A stretch of DNA of 7,027 nt, taken from contig CANQCX010000102.1 of assembly GCA_947591115.1 (NCBI GenBank), positions 1 to 7,027 on the forward strand, written 5' to 3'. Below the pieces are notes generated by a model. That model saw only the letters and a program-made list of their open reading frames with translations. It was not told the DNA's origin and did not search any database. Within the stretch, counting starts at the first letter, position 1. Every line of letters begins with the position of its first letter. Both the position numbers and the translations under genes were made by a program. This document shows, piece by piece, positions 1-6,936 of the stretch. This DNA is from an uncultured Lachnospiraceae bacterium (GTDB lineage: Bacteria; Bacillota; Clostridia; Lachnospirales; Lachnospiraceae).

Positions 1-2057
1 TATTCCGGAATCGGTTTTACGACGATTTCCTGTTTTCCGATCAGCTTATCGACAAACAGGCAGACATTCTTTTTCTCGACTTCAATGATGACCATCATGC
101 CTTCTTCGACTTTTGTCTTATACTCCCGCAGGTGATACCATCTGCCCAGCCGGAGTACCGGATAGCATTCGCCCCGTATCATTACGGATTCTTCGCCGTT
201 CGGTTCATGGATCATGCGGTCTTCGGTCACGCTGACAAATTCCTTGACGACGCCCGTTTCTATGACAAACGAGGATGCGCCGACCTCCATGACAATCCCG
301 TCGATAATGGCAAGCGTCAGCGGGATTTTTAAATTCATCAGGCTTCCCTGCCCCGGAGTGCTTTCAATTTCGAGCGTGCCGCCGATCGCCTGAATGTTCG
401 AAACTACGACGTCCATTCCTACGCCGCGTCCGGAATATTCCGTAACCTGCTCGTTGGTAGAAAATCCCGGAAGCGTGATAAACTGGTAAACCTCTTTGTC
501 CGTATAAGCGCTTTCCGGTTTTCCCGGCTCCAGCAAGCCTTGTTTTCTGGCTTTTGCAAGAATTTTATCGCGCTCGAGTCCTTTTCCGTTATCCTGAACC
601 CCGATCCAGACTTTTCCGGACTCCGTTTTGGCGGAAAGCGTTACCTTTCCTTTTTCGGTCTTGCCGCTCGCCAGCCGCTCCTCTTTGCTTTCGATTCCAT
701 GATCTACGGCGTTTCTAACCAGATGCATCAAAGGATCGGAAATATGCTCGATGATATTTTTATCTACTTCCGTATGCTCTCCGATCATTTCAAATTCGAT
801 CTCTTTTCCGAGCTTCCGCGAAACGTCAAAAACGATGCGGTTCATCTTCTGGAAGGTATTGGTCAGCGGAACCATACGCATACTCATAATGACGTTCTGC
901 AGATCGGTGGAAATCTTGGACATCTGTCCCGCCGCCTTGTTGAAATTGTCCAGATTCAGTCCCGGAACCTTTAGATCGGGATTCTGCAAGACAACCGACT
1001 GGGAAATGACCAGCTCCCCGATCAGATCCATCAAAAGATCCATCTTGCCGATGTCTACGCTGATAAACGCCGATTTTTCTGTTTTCTTTGGTTTATCCTT
1101 TGCCAGCTTTCTTGCCTTGCCCGGCTCTTTGGATTCAATGACGAAATCGCCCGGAGCCATGTTTTTCTGCGGCTTTTGTTCCTGCTGCTGCGCCTGTTTC
1201 GTGCGCGTTTCGATTTCCTCGACGCTGGAATCAAGATCGATCCGTATTTCCGAGCCGATGCTGTCAAATCCCTGCTGATAATCCTTCGCGCTGCAGGGAT
1301 AGATGTCTACCTTTTCCAGCTCATATCCCGGCTGTACGATCTTTCGGATCTCTTCTTCCGAAGCCTGCGTCTTGAGCAGTATCTTAAAGCCGCTCTCCAA
1401 GATTTCATTTCCGCTGTCTTCGTTTGTCAGAATGTCATCCGGAGAATACATCATATCCTCGGCAAGTTCCTTTAATGCATATACCGTTTTGTACGCATGC
1501 ATATTTGCCATCTGGATGCCGGGACTGTAGGTAAGATAGATCTTAAAATAATGGCTGTCGTTCGTCGCCATCGGCGCGATGTAAAACTGCGTCGGTTCGA
1601 CATGCACGTTTTCTTTGATCTCTTTTTTCTTGTTTTTTGGATTGGAAGGACCTTTGATCTTTGTCAAAAACTGATCCAGCGATTCTAAAAGCTCCTTCCC
1701 GTTGCCGTCCGCCGCTTCGCCGTCCGCCAGCTTATCCATCTCTCCGGAGATAAAATCCGCTACATTTAAAACATGGTCTACCAGCTCCAGATGCGGAACG
1801 TTCTGCGGATGCGATTCTCTCAGAAAAAAGAACACGTCCTCCAGTTTATGTGCAACTGCGGTAATCTCGTCAAACATCATGATTCCGGACGAGCCTTTGA
1901 TGGTATGCATCGTTCGAAAGATCTCGTTGATGCTGTCCTCATCAAAGCAATCCGCATCCTTTTGGTCGAGCACAATCTCCTGCAGATTCTCCAATAACTG
2001 CTGGTTCTCATAGAGATAGACATCCAGCATATCGCCGGTAATATAATCTTCTGCCAT
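1..2057 (-). CDS. cheA: Chemotaxis histidine kinase CheA (3' end beyond window)
   Basis: Cytoplasmic kinase that, with CheW and chemoreceptors, autophosphorylates and passes phosphate to CheY and CheB. The frame is open for 685 codons from ATG at 2057 to the left edge, with no stop or frameshift. Domains seen: P1 Hpt, about residues 1-115, with phospho-accepting His51 in TMHTIKGSSG; a charged linker; a P2-like alpha/beta region, about 157-252, probably docking CheY/CheB; a Lys/Gln-rich linker; P3 dimerisation from about 331 (GKMDLLMDLIGELVIS); P4 ATPase with N-box Asn449 (HLVRNAVDHGIE), G1 Asp489 (QDNGKGL) and G2 at 543-545 (GRGVGMDVV); and P5 CheW-like from about 577. Roughly the last 40-50 residues of P5 are probably missing. 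AAAGGAG at 2070-2064, 6 bases upstream, supports the start. It follows the cheY-like gene by 13 bases, so the two are probably co-transcribed. All catalytic motifs are intact. Confidence 0.97.
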   Translation of the reverse strand, partial: MAEDYITGDMLDVYLYENQQLLENLQEIVLDQKDADCFDEDSINEIFRTMHTIKGSSGIMMFDEITAVAHKLEDVFFFLRESHPQNVPHLELVDHVLNVADFISGEMDKLADGEAADGNGKELLESLDQFLTKIKGPSNPKNKKKEIKENVHVEPTQFYIAPMATNDSHYFKIYLTYSPGIQMANMHAYKTVYALKELAEDMMYSPDDILTNEDSGNEILESGFKILLKTQASEEEIRKIVQPGYELEKVDIYPCSAKDYQQGFDSIGSEIRIDLDSSVEEIETRTKQAQQQEQKPQKNMAPGDFVIESKEPGKARKLAKDKPKKTEKSAFISVDIGKMDLLMDLIGELVISQSVVLQNPDLKVPGLNLDNFNKAAGQMSKISTDLQNVIMSMRMVPLTNTFQKMNRIVFDVSRKLGKEIEFEMIGEHTEVDKNIIEHISDPLMHLVRNAVDHGIESKEERLASGKTEKGKVTLSAKTESGKVWIGVQDNGKGLERDKILAKARKQGLLEPGKPESAYTDKEVYQFITLPGFSTNEQVTEYSGRGVGMDVVVSNIQAIGGTLEIESTPGQGSLMNLKIPLTLAIIDGIVMEVGASSFVIETGVVKEFVSVTEDRMIHEPNGEESVMIRGECYPVLRLGRWYHLREYKTKVEEGMMVIIEVEKKNVCLFVDKLIGKQEIVVKPIPE

Positions 2058-2070
2058 TGTGCGCTCCTTT

Positions 2071-2463
2071 CTATATTAACTTGAGCTTCTTTAACGCCTG
2101 TTCAAACCGCTCCTGATCGATCGGCTTGCCGGAATAAATGGTACACCCCAGTTCAAATGCCATTTTTACATTTTTCTCATCATTCAGCGCCGTCGTCATG
2201 ATGACCTTGACCGCCTTTTCCTCCGGAATGTTGTAGTCCTTTTCCAGATTGCGGATCCCTACCAGCGCCTGATAGCCATCCATGACCGGCATCATAATAT
2301 CCAGACACGCCAGATCGTACGGCTCTCCGTCCTCGAGCGCCATCATGAACGCATCTACGGCCTCCATACCGTCTACCGTAACGTCGCACTCCCCATATCT
2401 GGATAGAAAGTTGGTCATAAATTTACGGGTTACATAGTCGTCTTCTGCCAATAAGATCTTCAT
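2071..2463 (-). CDS. cheY: CheY-like single-domain response regulator
   Basis: Stand-alone receiver domain of 130 residues with no output domain, expected to be phosphorylated by CheA. Visible motifs are the acidic pair Asp8/Asp9 (AEDD), phospho-acceptor Asp55 (CLDIMMPVMDG), switch Thr91 (MTTALND), aromatic switch Tyr110 and conserved Lys113 followed by Pro. It is slightly longer than the roughly 120-residue motor CheY because of a longer loop before beta-3 (EDGEPYDL) and another before beta-4 (EKDYNIPEEKAVK). The start is supported by GAGGAG at 2477-2472, 8 bases upstream, which overlaps the cheB stop codon and suggests translational coupling. Its position between cheB and cheA supports a chemotaxis role. 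Whether its target is the flagellar switch or another partner cannot be told from sequence. It could also be a phosphate sink. The symbol is assigned mainly on context. Confidence 0.88.
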   Translation of the reverse strand: MKILLAEDDYVTRKFMTNFLSRYGECDVTVDGMEAVDAFMMALEDGEPYDLACLDIMMPVMDGYQALVGIRNLEKDYNIPEEKAVKVIMTTALNDEKNVKMAFELGCTIYSGKPIDQERFEQALKKLKLI

Positions 2464-2475
2464 ATCCTAATCTCC

Positions 2476-3507
2476 TCACATTTTATTTAATAATGTATAG
2501 GTTCTTCCGGCAATATCCGAAAGTTTTTCCTGATATTCAACAGCTCCCAGCTCATACGCTACCTTTGGCATTCCGTATACTACACAGCTTGATTCGTCCT
2601 GCCCGATGGTTCTTGCTCCGGCATTTCTCATTTTCAGCAATCCCTTTGCGCCGTCGCCGCCCATTCCGGTAAGGATGATGCCCAGCGCGCGGTCTCCCGC
2701 CGTTTTGGCAACCGATTCAAACAACACGTCCACCGAAGGACAGTGCCCGTTGACCTTCGGCGCTTTCTTGCAGACTACCTGATATTCTCCCCCAACCGAG
2801 GTAAGCTGCATATGGGCATCGCCGCCCGGCGCGATCAATACCTGTCCGGGTACGACGACATCTCCCGTCGCCGCTTCTTTTACGGCTACCCTGCATTTTC
2901 CGTTCAAACGGTCCGCATACATTTTTGTAAATCCCTGCGGCATATGCTGTACGACGACAACGCCGGGAATATCCGTCCCGAATTCCTGAATCAGTTCCGC
3001 GATCGCCTCCGTACCTCCCGTAGAAGCGCCGATCGCAACTACCATCTGACGGCTTTTTTTGGCTTCCATCGACGGCAGAACGGTTTTTCCCGCCGTCCGT
3101 TTGATATTTCCAAGCCTTGCAATCGAAGCGATCTTAATCTTGCTCGGAAGCTCGCTTCGGATAAATTCCGCGATCTGCTCTTTTCCCGCGGCGGTCGGCT
3201 TCGCTACAAAATCCACCGCTCCCGCGCTCAACGCATCAAATACTTTATCGCTTAATGAGCTGATCATAACGACCGGAAGCGGATACTGCGGCATCAGCTT
3301 CCGCAAAAACTCCAATCCGCTCATCCTCGGAAGTTCAATATCCAATGTCATTACATCCGGCCGGTATTTTACGATCGCGTCCCTTGCCTCAAACGGATCC
3401 CTTGCTGCCGCAACCACTTCAATTCCCGGATCTTTATTCAAATTCTGCACCAGAAGTTCACGAAATACCAGTGAATCTTCTACAATCAATACCCGTATCC
3501 GACGCAT
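2476..3507 (-). CDS. cheB: Protein-glutamate methylesterase/deamidase CheB
   Basis: Removes methyl groups from, and can deamidate, glutamyl/glutaminyl residues on chemoreceptors. Activity is normally raised by phosphorylation from CheA. The 343 residues match the usual family length. The N-terminal receiver (about 4-120) has Glu10/Asp11, phospho-acceptor Asp56 (TLDIELPRMSG), Ser83/Ser84 and Lys103-Pro104. A linker (about 121-153) leads to the C-terminal esterase domain with the full catalytic triad: Ser162 in AIGASTGGTEA, His188 in VVQHMPQGFT and Asp285 in LTGMGGDGAKG. The start at 3507 lies 5 bases after the cheR stop. AGGAAGGA at 3526-3519 sits inside the cheR 3' end, about 11 bases from the ATG, a slightly long spacing that fits coupled translation. 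All key residues are present, so it should be active. Confidence 0.97.
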   Translation of the reverse strand: MRRIRVLIVEDSLVFRELLVQNLNKDPGIEVVAAARDPFEARDAIVKYRPDVMTLDIELPRMSGLEFLRKLMPQYPLPVVMISSLSDKVFDALSAGAVDFVAKPTAAGKEQIAEFIRSELPSKIKIASIARLGNIKRTAGKTVLPSMEAKKSRQMVVAIGASTGGTEAIAELIQEFGTDIPGVVVVQHMPQGFTKMYADRLNGKCRVAVKEAATGDVVVPGQVLIAPGGDAHMQLTSVGGEYQVVCKKAPKVNGHCPSVDVLFESVAKTAGDRALGIILTGMGGDGAKGLLKMRNAGARTIGQDESSCVVYGMPKVAYELGAVEYQEKLSDIAGRTYTLLNKM

Positions 3508-3512
3508 GAGAG

Positions 3513-4334
3513 TTAAATTCCTTCCTTTTTCCGGAAAATCGACGGCTGGATCATCTCAAACGGGATTTTCCCCCTGTCGATGGTTTCCGTTCTTCCGATA
3601 AATAAATATCCGCCCGGCTTCATAAAGTCGTATACCTTCCGGATCAATTCCTGTTTGGTGGCGGCATCAAAATAGATCATGACATTCCGAAGAAATACAA
3701 TGTGCATTTTTCTGCGGAACGGGAACGGATCCATCAGGTTAAACTGACGGAACAAAACTTCGTTCCGCAGTTCCTCCGTTACCTGATACTGTCCGCCTCC
3801 GGAAAGCCTTCGGAAATACCGCCGCTTCCATGTATCGGGAAGCGTCTCGATCCGTTCGGCGGCGTAAACTCCCTGCACCGCCTGTTTTAAAACCTCGGTG
3901 GAAATGTCCGTCGCAAGGATGGTCGTATCCCATGCGTCATGCTCGAGTCCGAAAAAATCCATCATCAGCATCGCAAGCATGTACGGCTCCTCCCCGCTGG
4001 AAGACGCCCCGCACCAGATATTTAGATCCTTAGCTGCTGCCTCCTTCTGTTTCAGCTGCGGCAGTACCTCCCTTCGCAAAAAATCAAAATGCTCGAATTC
4101 CCTCATAAAAAACGTATGGTTTGTCGTAAGCAGGCTGACCAGCTTTTTTTCCAGCTCGCCCGTATGATCCTGCTCTACCGCGTTCATGTATTCCGTATAA
4201 TTTTTCCATCCTTTGGAACGGATATAATTTTCCAAACGGCCGCTGACAATTTCCTTTTTTCGGTCCATGTCAATTCCATACCGGCTCTTGAGAAATACGT
4301 ATATCCGATAAAACTCTGCATCTGTCATCGTCAT
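3513..4334 (-). CDS. cheR: Chemoreceptor glutamate O-methyltransferase CheR
   Basis: Transfers methyl groups from S-adenosylmethionine to glutamate side chains of chemoreceptors, opposing CheB. The 273 residues match the usual length. A helical N-terminal domain (about 5-70) is followed by the substrate/SAM segment TTNHTFFMRE (70-79), the SAM-binding motif CGASSSGEEPY (108-118), the acidic ATDIS (141-145) and RNVMIYFD (216-223). Variations from common family wording are Leu215 where Cys often precedes RNV, and GRTET (247-251) in place of the frequent GHSES; other CheR proteins also vary here. There is no C-terminal receptor-tethering tail or TPR. The ATG at 4334 fits the family N-terminus. 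An AGGGG at 4348-4344 lies 9 bases upstream, while a stronger AAAGGAG lies much further back and serves a tiny upstream frame (see 4347-4358). ATG at 4328 is an alternative start. Confidence 0.95.
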   Translation of the reverse strand: MTMTDAEFYRIYVFLKSRYGIDMDRKKEIVSGRLENYIRSKGWKNYTEYMNAVEQDHTGELEKKLVSLLTTNHTFFMREFEHFDFLRREVLPQLKQKEAAAKDLNIWCGASSSGEEPYMLAMLMMDFFGLEHDAWDTTILATDISTEVLKQAVQGVYAAERIETLPDTWKRRYFRRLSGGGQYQVTEELRNEVLFRQFNLMDPFPFRRKMHIVFLRNVMIYFDAATKQELIRKVYDFMKPGGYLFIGRTETIDRGKIPFEMIQPSIFRKKEGI

Positions 4335-4346
4335 GTTCGTATACCC

Positions 4347-4358
4347 CTAGAATTCCAT
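4347..4358 (-). other. Three-codon minicistron in the cheR leader
   Basis: The 34-base gap before cheR holds AAAGGAG (4368-4362), then 3 bases, then ATG GAA TTC TAG. This tiny frame is in the same reading frame as cheR, so only the TAG at 4349-4347 separates it from the cheR start at 4334. The best Shine-Dalgarno in the gap is 27 bases from the cheR ATG, too far to serve it directly. It may act in translational coupling or reinitiation, or be the remnant of a longer CheR N-terminus. The 3-base spacing is short for efficient initiation, so it may have no role. Confidence 0.35.
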
Positions 4359-4368
4359 ATACTCCTTT

Positions 4369-5436
4369 TCAGCAAAGCTGCCGGTAAATCTTGCGGAGGA
4401 TCTGGAAGATATCGGGATGAAACTTTTTGCCCGCATCCTTTTCCATGATTTCAAAGGCTTCTTCCCTGCTGTATTTCTTCCGGTAGGTGCGCGCCTCCGT
4501 CAGCGCGCAGTACGCCCCTACAACCGCAACGATCTGTGCGGAAAGCGGGATCTCGTCCTCCTTTAATCCGACCGGATAGCCGCTTCCGTCCCAGTTTTCA
4601 TGGTGATAGTGCGCAATGTCCCTCGACATCCGGACAAAACTGTTATAATCTCCCGCCGCTTCGATATCTCTTAAAATTCGGGCGCCGACCGTAGTATGCG
4701 TCCGCATTTTCTGTTTTTCTTCCGGTGTCAGTTCTTCTTTTTTCTGCAAAATATCCGTCGGAATCGCGACATTTCCCAGATCGCAGAGCGGCGCCGCCAG
4801 TTCGATGGTATCGACATAGCTGTCCGATATGAGATTGTCATACTTCGGAGAAAGCTGCATCGCTTCCGCAAGGATGCGGCAATTGCGGCTGAGACGCTCC
4901 ATATGCTCCTCGTCGTAACGGGCGTTTTCCCGCGCTACGCGGATCAATGCGTACAGCACGTTCTTTTTCTCCCGCTCGACCTGCTTGAGCTGCTCGGTCA
5001 CAGAAACCTGAAGCTTCCGGTTCATCTCCTGCATCTGCTTGCTTGCCTCCGCCAGCTTTAAATGCAGCGTAACCCTCGCCTTTACCACTTCCGGAATAAA
5101 CGGTTTTGTTATGTAGTCTTCTCCGCCCAGTTCAAATCCCTTGACCACGTCCGACGGATCATCGAATGCGGAAATAAAGATGATCGGGATCTGTCTGGTA
5201 TTTGCATCCTTTTTCATCACTCTGCAAAACTCATAACCGTCCATGACCGGCATGGCAATATCCAGAATGATCAGCTGCAATTGATAGCGCTCGACGATCT
5301 TTAACGCCTGCGCGCCGTTTTCCGTCAAAATCGGCTGATAACCCATATCCGATATGATATTTTTCAAAACGAACCGATTCGTTTCCACGTCATCCACGAT
5401 CAGAATACGCGGTGTTTCCTGAATTTCAGATGCCAT
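4369..5436 (-). CDS. Response regulator with degenerate HD-GYP-like output domain
   Basis: A 355-residue cytoplasmic regulator of RpfG-like architecture. The receiver (about 9-122) is canonical: Asp15/Asp16, phospho-acceptor Asp59 (ILDIAMPVMDG), Ser89 and Lys111-Pro112. A long charged helix, likely coiled coil (about 126-160), joins it to an HD-type domain (about 160-350). HD-GYP domains hydrolyse cyclic-di-GMP using a metal centre. Here some signatures are kept: His178, His247 (THTTVG), His278-His279 and HHENWDGSGYP. The core is altered: the usual HDxGK is CDLGN (Cys218, Asp219, Asn222), and the late VAD..DAL element is VVGAYCAL, with Gly307 and Cys310 in place of Asp. Two expected metal ligands are therefore absent, and loss or change of phosphodiesterase activity is likely. 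It follows the histidine kinase by 9 bases, with AGGGGGA at 5447-5441 overlapping the kinase stop, so that kinase is the obvious phosphodonor. Confidence 0.93.
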   Translation of the reverse strand: MASEIQETPRILIVDDVETNRFVLKNIISDMGYQPILTENGAQALKIVERYQLQLIILDIAMPVMDGYEFCRVMKKDANTRQIPIIFISAFDDPSDVVKGFELGGEDYITKPFIPEVVKARVTLHLKLAEASKQMQEMNRKLQVSVTEQLKQVEREKKNVLYALIRVARENARYDEEHMERLSRNCRILAEAMQLSPKYDNLISDSYVDTIELAAPLCDLGNVAIPTDILQKKEELTPEEKQKMRTHTTVGARILRDIEAAGDYNSFVRMSRDIAHYHHENWDGSGYPVGLKEDEIPLSAQIVAVVGAYCALTEARTYRKKYSREEAFEIMEKDAGKKFHPDIFQILRKIYRQLC

Positions 5437-5445
5437 TCTGTCCCC

Positions 5446-6915
5446 CTAAACCGTTTCCATTAATTCCTGCAGTTTTTTATGCGCGGCGGTCGCCTTATCG
5501 TAATCTTCCTTCTGCACCGCCATTTTCAGACGGAGCGCCGCGCTTTTTACCTCTTTGGGCGCCTGATCGGTCAATTGCTTTAACGTCTCCGCGAACATCT
5601 CCGCCTTTTCCCAATTTTCCATCTCCACGCATAGGATCAGCTTCGACAGGCTTTTCCCGATCTCTTCGATATTGTCCTCGCTTCCGTATACCCATGTCGT
5701 CCGGTTGTCCTGAACCTCAAAAAGACTTTTGATGACCGGCTCGGAGGACTGGACGGCAGACGGCATGACCGGCTGCGGTATGGCTGTTTTGGCCTGCTCT
5801 TTGTCCGCTTCCTCCGGAACCTCTACCCAGATATGGAACGAAAACATGCTGCCTTTTCCCGGCTCGCTCTCCAAATGAATGCTTCCTTCCATCATTTCTA
5901 CCAGCTGCTTGCTGATATTCAGTCCCAGACCGGTTCCGCCGTAGCGGCGCGAAATCGATGCGTCTACCTGCGTAAAGCTTTGAAAGAGCTTATCCTGATC
6001 GGATTTGTCGATTCCGATCCCCGTATCGATCACAAGGAAAAACAGCTCGATCCGTTCGTTGATCTGTGCCGTCCGCACCACTTCCAGAATAATGCTTCCG
6101 ACCGAAGTAAATTTATAGGCATTGGAAAGCAGATTATTTAAAATCTGAACGATCCGCAGTTCATCCCCGATAATGTATTCCGGTATTTCCGGCGAAACGG
6201 TTACCGTAAATTCCAGTCCCTTTTCGGTAATTTTATTGCGGTGGTTCGCCGCTACATACTCGATCATGCCGCGAAAATCAAATTTCCGCTTTTCCAGTAT
6301 GAATTTGCCGGATTCGAGTTTGGAAAAATCCAAAATATTGTTGATGATGGAATTCATATCCGCACAGCCGCGCTCGATCAGCGAAAGCAGATGCTGCTTT
6401 TTCGGATCCTCCTCGACCGCCGCCAGCTCCCTTGCGTTGCCGAGAATGCCGTTTACCGGCGTACGGAGCTCGTGCGTAACGCTCGCCACAAATTCCGACT
6501 TCATCTGCCCGACGCTTTGAATCTCCTGCTCGATCTGATTGGCGCGCTTCCAGAGCATGTTGCGCTCGGAGGTATCAAATGCCATACAGCAGTAAAAGAC
6601 CTTGATACCGGTTCCCTGAAACAGCCGCGCATTGACCGGAAAACAAGTCCTGTTCTTCCGGTAGGCATCGAGATCCCTGTCGGTTCCGTCAAACGGGTAT
6701 TCGGAAACAAAGCCTCCCGCCGCTTCCGAAAAAGCGCCCGGAAAGACCTCCCATATGTAGCTTTGGAACAGATCCATGCCGTAGCCGAGCTTTTCATCCG
6801 CGCTTTTATTGGCATAAAGAATCCGTCCGCTCTCATCAAAAACAAGCGCCAGCTCATGCGCATTGTGAATGGAAAACTGAAAAATCTCGTTCCGGCACTC
6901 CTCATCTTCTATCAT
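5446..6915 (-). CDS. Soluble PAS-domain histidine kinase with C-terminal Hpt-like domain
   Basis: Cytoplasmic sensor kinase of 489 residues with no membrane segment or signal peptide. Domains in order: PAS sensor (about 13-115; LALVFDESGRILYANKSA near its start), a linker helix, HisKA with phospho-acceptor His148 (THELRTPVNGI), and HATPase_c with N-box NNLLSNAYKFT (Asn261, Asn265), G1 VIDTGIGID (Asp297), F-box LFQSFTQVD and G2 GTGLGL (327-332). A Pro/Glu/Ser-rich linker (about 365-410) leads to a helical tail (about 414-487) resembling an Hpt domain, but its phosphohistidine position is Glu443 (AETLKQ rather than AHTLKG). There is no receiver domain, so the next gene's receiver is the likely target. 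I chose ATG at 6915 because GGGGAG at 6928-6923 lies 7 bases upstream. An in-frame ATG at 6936 would add 7 residues but has no nearby ribosome binding site. The sensed ligand is unknown. Confidence 0.93.
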   Translation of the reverse strand: MIEDEECRNEIFQFSIHNAHELALVFDESGRILYANKSADEKLGYGMDLFQSYIWEVFPGAFSEAAGGFVSEYPFDGTDRDLDAYRKNRTCFPVNARLFQGTGIKVFYCCMAFDTSERNMLWKRANQIEQEIQSVGQMKSEFVASVTHELRTPVNGILGNARELAAVEEDPKKQHLLSLIERGCADMNSIINNILDFSKLESGKFILEKRKFDFRGMIEYVAANHRNKITEKGLEFTVTVSPEIPEYIIGDELRIVQILNNLLSNAYKFTSVGSIILEVVRTAQINERIELFFLVIDTGIGIDKSDQDKLFQSFTQVDASISRRYGGTGLGLNISKQLVEMMEGSIHLESEPGKGSMFSFHIWVEVPEEADKEQAKTAIPQPVMPSAVQSSEPVIKSLFEVQDNRTTWVYGSEDNIEEIGKSLSKLILCVEMENWEKAEMFAETLKQLTDQAPKEVKSAALRLKMAVQKEDYDKATAAHKKLQELMETV

Positions 6916-6922
6916 GCTGCTT

Positions 6923-6928
6923 CTCCCC
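6923..6928 (-). promoter_or_regulatory. Ribosome binding site deciding the kinase start
   Basis: GGGGAG lies 7 bases before the ATG at 6915. It sits within the first codons of the longer alternative frame starting at 6936, which itself lacks a well-spaced purine tract. This favours the shorter protein. Confidence 0.65.
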
Positions 6929-6936
6929 AATTGCAT

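Noticed and set aside
540..1278. Open frames on the plus strand opposite cheA, and a short minus-strand frame at 1055-1267
   Set aside because: CheA reads through this region in a single uninterrupted frame with P3 and P4 motifs in order, so these are out-of-frame shadows.
2464..2475. Possible regulatory sites in the short gaps between cheB, cheY and cheA
   Set aside because: The gaps are 12-13 bases and are fully accounted for by ribosome binding sites.
2743..3601. Plus-strand open frames opposite cheB
   Set aside because: They overlap each other and the cheB coding strand, which carries a full catalytic triad. Their proteins look like random antisense products.
6916..6936. Longer kinase start at ATG 6936
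   Set aside because: There is no purine-rich site at proper spacing upstream, whereas GGGGAG is well placed for the ATG at 6915. The longer form remains possible.
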